Part shown: piece after piece, positions 1 to 5,205 of the stretch
Position numbering within the stretch: position 1 is the first letter of the stretch
Layout: the number at the start of each line of letters is the position of its first letter
Translations under genes and position numbers: made by a program
Notes under the pieces: model-generated
What the model saw: the letters and a program-made list of their open reading frames with translations, nothing else
Database searches by the model: none
What the model was told of the DNA's origin: nothing
NCBI GenBank assembly: GCA_031255975.1
Contig: JAIRRM010000019.1
Location: 1 to 5,205, forward strand
Length of the DNA stretch: 5,205 nt
Source of the DNA: Propionibacteriaceae bacterium
Lineage (GTDB): Bacteria; Actinomycetota; Actinomycetes; Propionibacteriales; Propionibacteriaceae
Direction: 5' to 3'

Positions 1-1
1 C

Positions 2-340
2 ACGCAATTGACGATGAGCGCCGGCTCCGCCGCCCAAGTGCTGTTGGCTTGGGAAGACGCGGAGCAGATCGAGCGAGGCCTCATCGGCGCAAACTTCTCC
101 GCAGTGGCGCTCACCACCGTGCGCCGCCAAGGTTGGGCGCAGTCCGTCGGAGAACGCGAACCGGGTGTGGCCAGCGTCTCGGCCCCGGTACGTACCCCAT
201 CCGGTCACGTGATCGCAGCGGTCAGCGTCTCCGGGCCCATCGAACGCCTCACCCGCACCCCTGGGCGTCTACACGCCACCGCAGTGACCGCCGCGGCGGA
301 TCGACTGTCGGAAGTGTTGCGGCGCGTCGGCGCGGAGTAG
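2..340 (+). CDS. IclR-family transcriptional regulator, C-terminal part (5' truncated by window edge)
   Basis: This is the C-terminal end of an IclR-type regulator, a dimeric DNA-binding protein with an N-terminal winged helix and a C-terminal ligand-binding domain. Only about 112 residues of the effector domain are visible, and the frame is open through the left edge, so the DNA-binding half lies outside the window. An internal TTG at 8 or ATG at 14 would begin inside the domain and is not the real start. The recognisable signature is VRRQGWAQSVGEREPGVAS followed by SAPVRTPSGHVIAAVSVSGP, which matches the conserved IclR stretch (R-G-[YW]-A, then G-E-R-x-P-G-V, then A-P-V, then the A-x-S-V-S-G-P strand). 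The ending, with an alpha-helical AAADRLSEVLRR, is also typical. The gene ends with TAG and converges on murI across the repeat array. The effector and target genes cannot be told from this fragment. Family assignment is firm; specificity is unknown. Confidence 0.85.
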   Translation, partial: TQLTMSAGSAAQVLLAWEDAEQIERGLIGANFSAVALTTVRRQGWAQSVGEREPGVASVSAPVRTPSGHVIAAVSVSGPIERLTRTPGRLHATAVTAAADRLSEVLRRVGAE

Positions 341-365
341 TCTGCCGCTGCGGTCTGTATAGCCG

Positions 366-392
366 GAGATCCCGGGTCAAGCCCGGGATGAC
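366..392. repeat. Hairpin element of block 1
   Basis: Inverted repeat opening the first block. The left arm ATCCCGGG (369-376) and right arm CCCGGGAT (382-389) pair perfectly over 8 bp around the loop TCAAG. The element is preceded by GAG and followed by GAC. No T-run follows on either strand. Block 3 carries an identical copy. Confidence 0.85.
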
Positions 393-463
393 AGAACGAG
401 TCCGGGATGACAGAACGAGCCCGGGATGACACAACGACGAGTCCGGGGTGACTGTGCGGGGGC

Positions 464-490
464 GAGATCCCGGATCAAGTCCGGGATGAC
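464..490. repeat. Hairpin element of block 2, with paired base change
   Basis: Same element as in blocks 1 and 3, but the loop-closing pair differs. The left arm is ATCCCGGA (467-474) and the right arm is TCCGGGAT (480-487), around the same TCAAG loop. A G-C pair has become an A-T pair, so the stem stays perfect. It starts 98 bp after the first copy. Confidence 0.85.
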
Positions 491-580
491 GGATCAAGTC
501 CGGGATGACGGTTTGAGCACGGGATGACAGAACGACGAGCCCGGAATGACAGAACGAGCCCGGGGTGACTGTGCGGGAAC

Positions 581-607
581 GAGATCCCGGGTCAAGCCCG
601 GGATGAC
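581..607. repeat. Hairpin element of block 3
   Basis: Identical to the block 1 hairpin: ATCCCGGG (584-591), loop TCAAG, CCCGGGAT (597-604). It starts 117 bp after the second copy, which is one 19-bp unit more than the 98 bp between the first two. It is the hairpin nearest the murI 3' end, about 80 bp downstream of that stop. Confidence 0.85.
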
Positions 608-686
608 GGTTTGAGTCCGGGATGACGGATCAAGTCCGGGATGACGGATCAAGCCCGGGATGACGGTGTGCGGGGACGGGGAAGGC

Positions 687-1511
687 TCAGCCTACGTCCA
701 ATTGACATACTCCACGTACGAAGCCACCCATTAGGCGGCGTCCCAGCCCCTCGAACCGCGCCGGGTCGCCGGTGGTGAAAAACTGTAACTCGGCCCGATG
801 TGGTTGCTCGCGCAGCAACCCCGCCCGAACGAGCGTGGCAAACGCGGCGCGCGCGCATTCGGCGGCACTGGATACCAGCGACACTCGCTCCCCCATCACA
901 TGCCCGATGACACCGGAGAGCAGTGGGTAATGGGTGCAACCCAAAATCAGAGTGTCAACCCCGGCAGCCTTCTGATTGGCCAGATACTCCTCAGCCAACT
1001 CCATCACCTCGGGGCCGGTGGTGACCCCCTGCTCCACCAACTCCACAAAGCGCGGACACACCGAGGTGGTTAAACTCACCTCGCTGGCGGCCAAGGCATC
1101 GTTATACGAGCGGGACGTGGCAGTCGCCTGGGTGCAAGCCACCCCCACCAGGCCATTACGGCTGGACGCCGCAGCCCGCATCGCCGCCGGGATGATGACA
1201 TCTATGATGGGCACGTCGTAACGCTCTCTGGCGTCGCGCAGCGCAGCAGATGACCCGGTGTTGCAAGCAATCACGATGGCTTTCACACCACGTTGCGTCA
1301 GCGCGTCCAAGCATTGCAGCGTGTATTCGCGTACCTCGTGGATAGGGCGGGGGCCATACGGGGCGCGGGCGGTGTCACCCAAATAGATGACGTCCTCATT
1401 TGGCAACACATCCACGATCGCTCGGGCTACGGTCAACCCGCCGAATCCGGAATCGAAGATGCCGATGGGGGCGTCAACCACATCACTGCTCACAGTTTGT
1501 GAGTCTACCAA
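687..1511 (-). CDS. murI: Glutamate racemase
   Basis: Cytosolic, cofactor-independent racemase that converts L-glutamate to D-glutamate, the residue MurD adds to UDP-MurNAc-L-Ala during peptidoglycan synthesis. At 274 residues it has the usual family length. The N-terminal motif PIGIFDSGFGGLTV (residues 15-28) holds the Asp-Ser that contacts substrate, and YLGDTARAPYG (43-53) is the conserved second segment. The two catalytic cysteines are Cys83 in IACNTGSSA and Cys192 in ILGCTHYPLL. A glycine follows the first Cys-Asn-Thr where alanine is common, a mild change. No ATG start is available. Reading from TTG at 1511 gives 274 residues; GTG at 1493 or 1481 would shorten it by 6 or 10 residues without touching the first motif. 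None has a strong ribosome site; a weak GGTAGA lies 10 bases before the 1493 GTG. The gene follows the Mur ligase by 26-44 bases on the same strand, so co-transcription is likely. Function is confident; the exact start is not. Confidence 0.95.
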   Translation of the reverse strand: MVDSQTVSSDVVDAPIGIFDSGFGGLTVARAIVDVLPNEDVIYLGDTARAPYGPRPIHEVREYTLQCLDALTQRGVKAIVIACNTGSSAALRDARERYDVPIIDVIIPAAMRAAASSRNGLVGVACTQATATSRSYNDALAASEVSLTTSVCPRFVELVEQGVTTGPEVMELAEEYLANQKAAGVDTLILGCTHYPLLSGVIGHVMGERVSLVSSAAECARAAFATLVRAGLLREQPHRAELQFFTTGDPARFEGLGRRLMGGFVRGVCQLDVG

Positions 1512-1537
1512 GCAGACAATCGGACGGAATCTTCGAG

Positions 1538-3031
1538 CTACCGCTTGTCGGCGAAGTACTCCGCCACCACCTCGCGCTCATCGAAGGGAATCTTCTCGCC
1601 CATCACTTCCTCATACGGCACGTCGCCCTTGCCGACCAGCAACACCAGATCGCCGGGTTCGGCCATGTCGAGAATCTTGGGGATCGACACATGGCGGTCG
1701 CGGATGATCTCGTACTTCCCGGTCCCACCGCCTTCCTCAATGCCGGTAGCGATGTCGGCGAGAATCTGCTCTGGGTCGTCGCGGCGCGGGGAAGCGTCGG
1801 AGAGAATGACGTAATCGGCATCGCGTCCCAGCACCCGGCCGCAGTCAAAACGGCGGATATGGGCGCGGTCACCTTCCAACCCGAATACGCTGAGGATACG
1901 ATTCGGGCGGTACTCACGCGCGGTGGCCATCATCGACTCGATAGAGATCAGATTGTGCGCGAAGTCGATGAGCACGGTGTAGTCGCTGGGGGTGTCCAGA
2001 TACTCCATCCGCCCTTTCACACTGAACTCGCGTAGCCCCTCTTGCACGAACCGCGACTCGATACCGAAAAAGTGGGCTACCCCAGCCGCCGCCAACCCGT
2101 TGCCAGCGTTGAAACTGCCGGGGATACCCAGCCGCACCGGGTAGCTTCCAGCGGAAGTGACGCACTCGAACTCCACCCCCATCCGGCGACCGTCCAGGGT
2201 GGTTTTGATGTCTTCGGCGCGGTATTCGCAGTCGGCACCGGTGCCGAAGGTGTGCAACGGGACGCTCACTCCGGCCACGATGCGTTCATAGCACTCGGCG
2301 TCACGGTTGACGAACGCTTCTTTCACCTGGGTGAAGATGTGCTGTTTCCAGAAGAAGTAGTCGTCGAAATCGCGATGCTCGGTGGCGCTGATGTGATCGG
2401 GCGAGATGTTGGTGTAGAGGCCCAACTCGAACTCGATACCGTCGGTGCGGTGCATCATGTAGCCCTGTGAGGTGGTCTCCATAAAGAGGTATTCGACGCC
2501 CGCCGCCACCATCGCGGCCAGTTGTTGATGCAGCACTACCGGCTCTGGGGTGGTGTTGAGCAGCTTCAGCCAGGTGTCGCCGTAAAAGATACCGTTACTG
2601 CCGATGATGCCGACACGCTTCCCCGCCGCCTCGAAGATTGACTTCAGCATGAAGGAGATGGTGGTTTTCCCTTTGGTGCCGGTGATGGCCACCGTTTTAA
2701 GTTCGCGCGCCGGATGACCATGCCAGGTGGCGGCGGCAAGGGCGAGGGCGACCCGTACATCCGGCACCGTAACCACCACCGCATCCGGTTTGTCTTCCAG
2801 ACCGGGCGGCATCTCCAAGGTCACGAAGGCCCGTATCCCGGCGTCGTACGCCGCACTCACGAACTGATGCCCATCCAGCGTGGCGTTCGACGAACCTGGG
2901 AGCGCGAAGAATACCTCTCCCGGCTGTGCCTTACGAGAGTCAAAGCAGAGACCGGTCACCGCAGTTGAGGCCGGATTCCCCTGGGCTACAAAGCCATCAA
3001 CCAACTCGGAGAAGACCCAGGAACTGTTCAC
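1538..3031 (-). CDS. murE: MurE-type ligase: UDP-MurNAc-L-Ala-D-Glu--L-lysine (or other diamino acid) ligase
   Basis: ATP-dependent cytosolic ligase of 497 residues, the normal MurE length, expected to add the third stem-peptide residue to UDP-MurNAc-L-Ala-D-Glu. The N-terminal uridine-binding domain spans about 1-105 (CFDSRKAQPGEVFFALPG near 29-46). The central ATPase domain has the P-loop TGTKGKTT (117-124), NTTPE (159-163, dipeptide-substrate binding), METTSQG (184-190), NISPDH (208-213) and Lys229, in the position of the carbamylated lysine. The C-terminal domain has GRME (340-343), DFAHN (356-360), DASPRRDDP (412-420) and GKGD (467-470). TGTKGKTT, the SQ in place of SH, SPDHI with EH, and AHN are features I recall from streptococcal Lys-adding MurE, not the meso-DAP type. 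The DNPR or DDPN acceptor motif reads ASPR here, and GKGHE reads GKGDV, so the amino acid added is uncertain. GTG at 3031, 22 bases after feoC, is the best start; no ATG lies nearby and the ribosome site is weak. A MurE-like paralogue with another substrate is possible. Confidence 0.82.
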   Translation of the reverse strand: MNSSWVFSELVDGFVAQGNPASTAVTGLCFDSRKAQPGEVFFALPGSSNATLDGHQFVSAAYDAGIRAFVTLEMPPGLEDKPDAVVVTVPDVRVALALAAATWHGHPARELKTVAITGTKGKTTISFMLKSIFEAAGKRVGIIGSNGIFYGDTWLKLLNTTPEPVVLHQQLAAMVAAGVEYLFMETTSQGYMMHRTDGIEFELGLYTNISPDHISATEHRDFDDYFFWKQHIFTQVKEAFVNRDAECYERIVAGVSVPLHTFGTGADCEYRAEDIKTTLDGRRMGVEFECVTSAGSYPVRLGIPGSFNAGNGLAAAGVAHFFGIESRFVQEGLREFSVKGRMEYLDTPSDYTVLIDFAHNLISIESMMATAREYRPNRILSVFGLEGDRAHIRRFDCGRVLGRDADYVILSDASPRRDDPEQILADIATGIEEGGGTGKYEIIRDRHVSIPKILDMAEPGDLVLLVGKGDVPYEEVMGEKIPFDEREVVAEYFADKR

Positions 3032-3053
3032 GGCTACCAGTCTACGTGCGCCA

Positions 3054-3308
3054 TCAGTTACAAGTAGACGCCGTAGGGCACGCTCCGCAACCGCTTGTCG
3101 CGCAAGCGGCGTAGTCGCGGAAGACGAAACGCCCGGTGCGTCTTAAGTGCTCTAGCGCGGCCTCAACAAGATCGCGGCTTAACTGGGTGGCCGCCTGTAT
3201 CGCGATCACTGAATTGGCCCCATCGCGCACGGCAGCCAGCACCTTACCAAGCGGCCCGGTTGACGCCAGCGAACGCGAACCGGGGGCCAGCAACAGCACA
3301 CCGCTCAT
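3054..3308 (-). CDS. feoC: FeoC-like winged-helix protein with four-cysteine motif
   Basis: Small protein of 84 residues, identified by position directly behind feoB and by its fold signature. Residues about 17-62 look like a winged helix: a helix at PLGKVLAAVRDG, then VIAIQAATQLSRDLVEAALEHLRRTGRFVF, where the S-x-x-L-V-E-A-x-L-E-H-L-x-x-x-G-R pattern is typical of FeoC. The C-terminus has cysteines 69, 74, 77 and 83, spaced C-x4-C-x2-C-x5-C, which fits the wing cysteines that bind an iron-sulfur cluster in enterobacterial FeoC. In that family FeoC binds FeoB and affects its stability or activity; a DNA-binding role has been proposed but is less clear. The first 16 residues (MSGVLLLAPG...) precede the usual start of the fold and are odd. 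A later in-frame GTG at 3242 would cut into the first helix. The ATG directly adjoins the feoB stop, which favours it. Confidence is good on family and moderate on mechanism. Confidence 0.85.
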   Translation of the reverse strand: MSGVLLLAPGSRSLASTGPLGKVLAAVRDGANSVIAIQAATQLSRDLVEAALEHLRRTGRFVFRDYAACATSGCGACPTASTCN

Positions 3309-3327
3309 CTAAGACACCAGCCGTCCT
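3306..3327 (-). promoter_or_regulatory. feoB-feoC stop/start junction, probable translational coupling
   Basis: On the minus strand the feoB stop TAG (3311-3309) is followed at once by the feoC ATG (3308-3306), reading TAGATG. The closest ribosome-site-like sequence is AGGA at 3327-3324, about 15 bases from the ATG, longer than usual spacing. feoC therefore probably relies on ribosomes finishing feoB. This is an inference from layout. Confidence 0.5.
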
Positions 3328-5205
3328 ATCTGGAACACCAGCACCGCCAGCACCCAAGCCACCGCTAGCTGTATAACCACACCGATCCACGTCCACTTCG
3401 CGCCGATCTCGCGGGTCTGCGCCGCCAGTGTGGCAACGCATGGCGTATACGCCAAAAAGAACACCAGAAACGCGACGACGGCGGGCAGCAGATACCCGCC
3501 GGAAGCCTGTTCGAATGAGGCGTGCAGCGCGTTGGACATCCCGGCGATGGCACCGCCTTCGGCGGGATCCTCCACGGCGTAAGTCTGCGCCCAAGAACTG
3601 ATAACCGCTTCCTTGGCGACGAACCCCACGATGAGGGTGGACGCGATATCCCAGGTGCCGAACCCAGCCGGGGCAAACACCGGAGCGATCCAGCGGGCGA
3701 TGGCGGCGTACAACGAATCGGCAACCTCCACTTCGCCGAAACCACCGGCTACGGCCCCGTATGGTATCGATTGCAGCAACCACACCGCCACCACCACGGC
3801 TACGATGATGCCGCCAGCGGTGGCCAGAAAGCCTTTCAACTTACGCCATGACACCGCGGCGGTGAGCGCAAACGTGGGCCGCTGATACGGCGGCAGGTCG
3901 AGCACCAACGGCGGATCGGGCAGGGCGCGCCACAATGTCGCCCGCAACAGCAACCCCACCCCGATGACCAACAAGATCGACAACACATACATGGCGAACA
4001 CCACGGTGCCCGCCCAGCGCCCGAAGAACACGTCTCCGATCATCAGATATACGGTGAGCCGGGCGGTGCAGGATGTAAACGGCACCAGCAGCGCCGTCAG
4101 TAGCCGTTGCCGCGGTAGCGGCAAGATACGAGTGGCAGAGATACCGGGCACATTGCATCCGAAACCAACCACCAGTGGCAGAAAGGCCTGTCCAGGCAGC
4201 CCGAGGCGGCGCATCATTCGATCGGTGACCACGGCGGCGCGAGCCAGATAACCGGAATCCTCCAGCAGCGCCAACAGAATGAACATGATCGCCATCAACG
4301 GCGCAAAGGTGAGCACGGAGCCTACCCCGCCGATGAGCCCCTCGACGATCAGGCCGTGCAACCAAGACGCCGTCCAGCCGAGTGAATCCAACGCTGACTC
4401 CACCCAGCCGGTGAGGGTGTCGGCGAAAAACACGTCTAAGCCGTCTTGCAACGGAGCGGCGATGACGGTGGTGGCTTGAAAAACCAGCCACATCACGCCC
4501 AAAAAGATGAGCGGCCCGGTGATGGGCCCCAGCACCCAGCGGTCGATATGATCCCCCAGATCAGCCCGCTTCTCTTCCGCTTCGCTGGTGGCCAACGCCG
4601 CCGCCACCTCAATCCAAGCGAAGCGGTCGTCCTCCAGCGCCAGATTGCGCTCGGAGTGACTGAGCCCGTCCAGAGTCGGGAGTGCGCGTGGTGCGACGGG
4701 ATCGGCAACCAGCACATCGCGCACCGTGGCGGCTAACCCAGCCATACCCATACGACGTCTGGGGTCAACCACCACCACCGGCACCCCGATGGCGTGCTGC
4801 AACGCCGCAGTATCGATGCTAAGCCCCCGGTTCACCGCGATGTCGTTCATGGTCAATGCCACCACGGTGCGCCCTTGATGCTCCCGCAATTGCGCCACCA
4901 GATAGAGGCTACGGGCCAAGTGCGCCGCATCGATGATGGCGATGGTCACATCTGGAGCGTTCTCACCCAGTAACAGGTCACGGGTCAACTCCTCGTCTGG
5001 GCTCATCGGATCTAGGCTGTAACTACCGGGCAGGTCGATTACCGTCATCGGGAGCTGCGGGCTGGCCTTGCCGATGCTGTTACGCCAGATACCGCGTGAG
5101 TACTCGGTGGAGGTGCCCGGCCAGTTACCGGTGGTAGCCCCCGCGCCAGTGAGGGCGTTGAAGAGGGTGGATTTGCCCACATTCGGTGCTCCGGCCACCG
5201 CCACC
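3309..5205 (-). CDS. feoB: Ferrous iron transporter FeoB (5' end cut by window edge)
   Basis: Inner-membrane Fe(II) transporter with an N-terminal G-protein domain and a C-terminal permease. Numbering from the GTG at 5204, 631 residues are visible; the G1 motif starts at residue 5, so only a short N-terminus, and probably feoA, lie beyond the edge. That GTG is not necessarily the start. The G domain shows G1 GAPNVGKS (5-12), switch I NWPGTSTE (27-34) and G3 DLPG (57-60). The expected G4 NxxD reads TMND (118-121) and the G5 region reads VVVVDPRRR (143-151) instead of a Ser-Ala motif. A short spacer follows (about 165-220, with SHSERNLALEDDRFAWIE). The permease begins near 225 and has the conserved metal-path cysteines: Cys350 in GFGCNVPGISATR, Cys379 in FTSCTARL and Cys589 in AYTPCVATL, plus the gate sequence GFVAKEAVISS (527-537). 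The protein is shorter than E. coli FeoB, as is common in Gram-positives. It heads the visible minus-strand unit. Family is firm. Confidence 0.95.
   Translation of the reverse strand, partial: VAVAGAPNVGKSTLFNALTGAGATTGNWPGTSTEYSRGIWRNSIGKASPQLPMTVIDLPGSYSLDPMSPDEELTRDLLLGENAPDVTIAIIDAAHLARSLYLVAQLREHQGRTVVALTMNDIAVNRGLSIDTAALQHAIGVPVVVVDPRRRMGMAGLAATVRDVLVADPVAPRALPTLDGLSHSERNLALEDDRFAWIEVAAALATSEAEEKRADLGDHIDRWVLGPITGPLIFLGVMWLVFQATTVIAAPLQDGLDVFFADTLTGWVESALDSLGWTASWLHGLIVEGLIGGVGSVLTFAPLMAIMFILLALLEDSGYLARAAVVTDRMMRRLGLPGQAFLPLVVGFGCNVPGISATRILPLPRQRLLTALLVPFTSCTARLTVYLMIGDVFFGRWAGTVVFAMYVLSILLVIGVGLLLRATLWRALPDPPLVLDLPPYQRPTFALTAAVSWRKLKGFLATAGGIIVAVVVAVWLLQSIPYGAVAGGFGEVEVADSLYAAIARWIAPVFAPAGFGTWDIASTLIVGFVAKEAVISSWAQTYAVEDPAEGGAIAGMSNALHASFEQASGGYLLPAVVAFLVFFLAYTPCVATLAAQTREIGAKWTWIGVVIQLAVAWVLAVLVFQIGRLVS

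Larger units (their letters stand above)
366..664. repeat. Tandem/interspersed repeat array, 19-bp period, three higher-order blocks
   Basis: Thirteen copies of the decamer CCGGGATGAC or a one-base variant start at 383, 402, 421, 443, 481, 500, 519, 541, 560, 598, 617, 636 and 655. Steps are 19 bp, or 22 bp where the linker gains three bases, or 38 bp where a hairpin arm occupies one period. The linkers are 8-11 bases of a few kinds: AGAACGAG, ACAACGACGAG or AGAACGACGAG, GGATCAAG and GGTTTGAG. The 19-mer GGATCAAGTCCGGGATGAC occurs identically at 472, 491 and 627, and with one change at 646. The array divides into three blocks (366-463, 464-580, 581-664), each beginning with the same 27-bp hairpin element. 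Blocks 1 and 2 both end with GGGGTGACTGTGCGGG. This resembles the dispersed palindromic intergenic repeats of many bacteria. Its function is unknown; a 3'-end or transcript-stability role between convergent genes is only an inference. Confidence 0.9.
341..686. other. Convergent intergenic region carrying a repeat array; no gene
   Basis: This gap separates the 3' ends of the plus-strand IclR gene and the minus-strand murI. It holds 25 bases of unremarkable sequence after the IclR stop, then the repeat array (366-664), then about 22 G-rich bases before the murI stop. Short open frames on both strands cross it, but they are translations of the repeat (recurring peptides such as HPGLDPGS and VIPGLTRDL), a well-known artefact of this repeat type, and should not be annotated as proteins. 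No promoter is expected between convergent genes and I see none. No hairpin is followed by a T-run on either strand, so a classical intrinsic terminator is not supported. Confidence 0.8.

Noticed and set aside
205..497. Small proteins encoded across the repeat array on either strand
   Set aside because: They are translations of the palindromic repeat (HPGLDPGS, VIPGLTRDL peptides), have no start signal, and overlap the end of the IclR gene. Such reads are common false genes.
366..664. CRISPR array
   Set aside because: The repeated core is about 10 bp with 8-11 bp linkers that are themselves repeated, with no unique spacers of 25-40 bp. No cas gene is in the window.
366..664. Intrinsic bidirectional terminator formed by the hairpins
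   Set aside because: The stems are strong, but no T-run follows any hairpin on either strand. A role in 3'-end protection or Rho-linked ending is possible but cannot be shown from sequence.
1400..2035. Plus-strand open frame of 211 codons opposite the Mur ligase and murI
   Set aside because: It lies antisense to two strongly supported genes, shows no recognisable motif, and is expected from GC-rich codon bias.
3032..3053. Short frame ATG-GCG-CAC... between feoC and murE as a leader peptide
   Set aside because: It encodes only six residues before a stop, with no ribosome site or attenuator-like structure, so there is nothing to support it.
3841..4491. Minus-strand open frame of 216 codons, and a similar one at 3244-3783
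   Set aside because: Both are alternative frames of feoB. They are Arg/Gly/His-rich, typical of shifted reading of GC-rich genes, and all FeoB motifs lie in the main frame.
4800..4870. feoB as a pseudogene because of G4/G5 changes
   Set aside because: The frame is intact over 631 residues, the P-loop, DLPG and all three transport-path cysteines remain, and feoC is coupled to it. The changes look like divergence, not decay.

Overview
The window reads as chromosomal DNA from a GC-rich Gram-positive bacterium, most likely an Actinomycetota member that uses lysine, ornithine or another non-meso-DAP diamino acid in its wall. The lineage is inferred from base composition, GTG/TTG starts, an IclR-type regulator and the style of the FeoB/FeoC proteins. 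The cell-wall chemistry is inferred from a MurE that resembles the streptococcal Lys-adding enzymes. I cannot fix the genus. I see no tRNA, rRNA, CRISPR array, transposase or phage gene.

Layout, left to right. (1) Bases 2-340, plus strand: the C-terminal part of an IclR-family transcriptional regulator, cut by the left edge. (2) Bases 341-686: a non-coding gap between two convergent genes, mostly filled (366-664) by an array of CCGGGATGAC-type units with a 19-bp period. The units are organised into three longer blocks, each opening with a perfect-stem hairpin. (3) Bases 687-5205, minus strand: a compact, apparently single transcription unit. In transcription order it is feoB (5' end cut by the right edge), feoC, a MurE-type Mur ligase and glutamate racemase murI. 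The feoB stop abuts the feoC start, and the other gaps are about 20-45 bases.

How the genes fit together. FeoB and FeoC form a ferrous-iron uptake module. FeoB is the membrane transporter with a cytosolic G domain; FeoC is a small winged-helix protein with four cysteines. MurI makes D-glutamate, the second residue of the peptidoglycan stem peptide, and the Mur ligase adds the third residue to UDP-MurNAc-L-Ala-D-Glu. The two wall genes therefore act in the same branch of precursor synthesis and seem to be co-transcribed behind an iron-uptake system, which is not a standard arrangement.

The points most worth a second look are the higher-order hairpin/repeat array, non-canonical residues at the expected acceptor-amino-acid motifs of the Mur ligase, and degenerate guanine-specificity motifs (G4 and G5) in FeoB. 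I do not see a clear new multi-gene system. These are unusual details within recognisable families.
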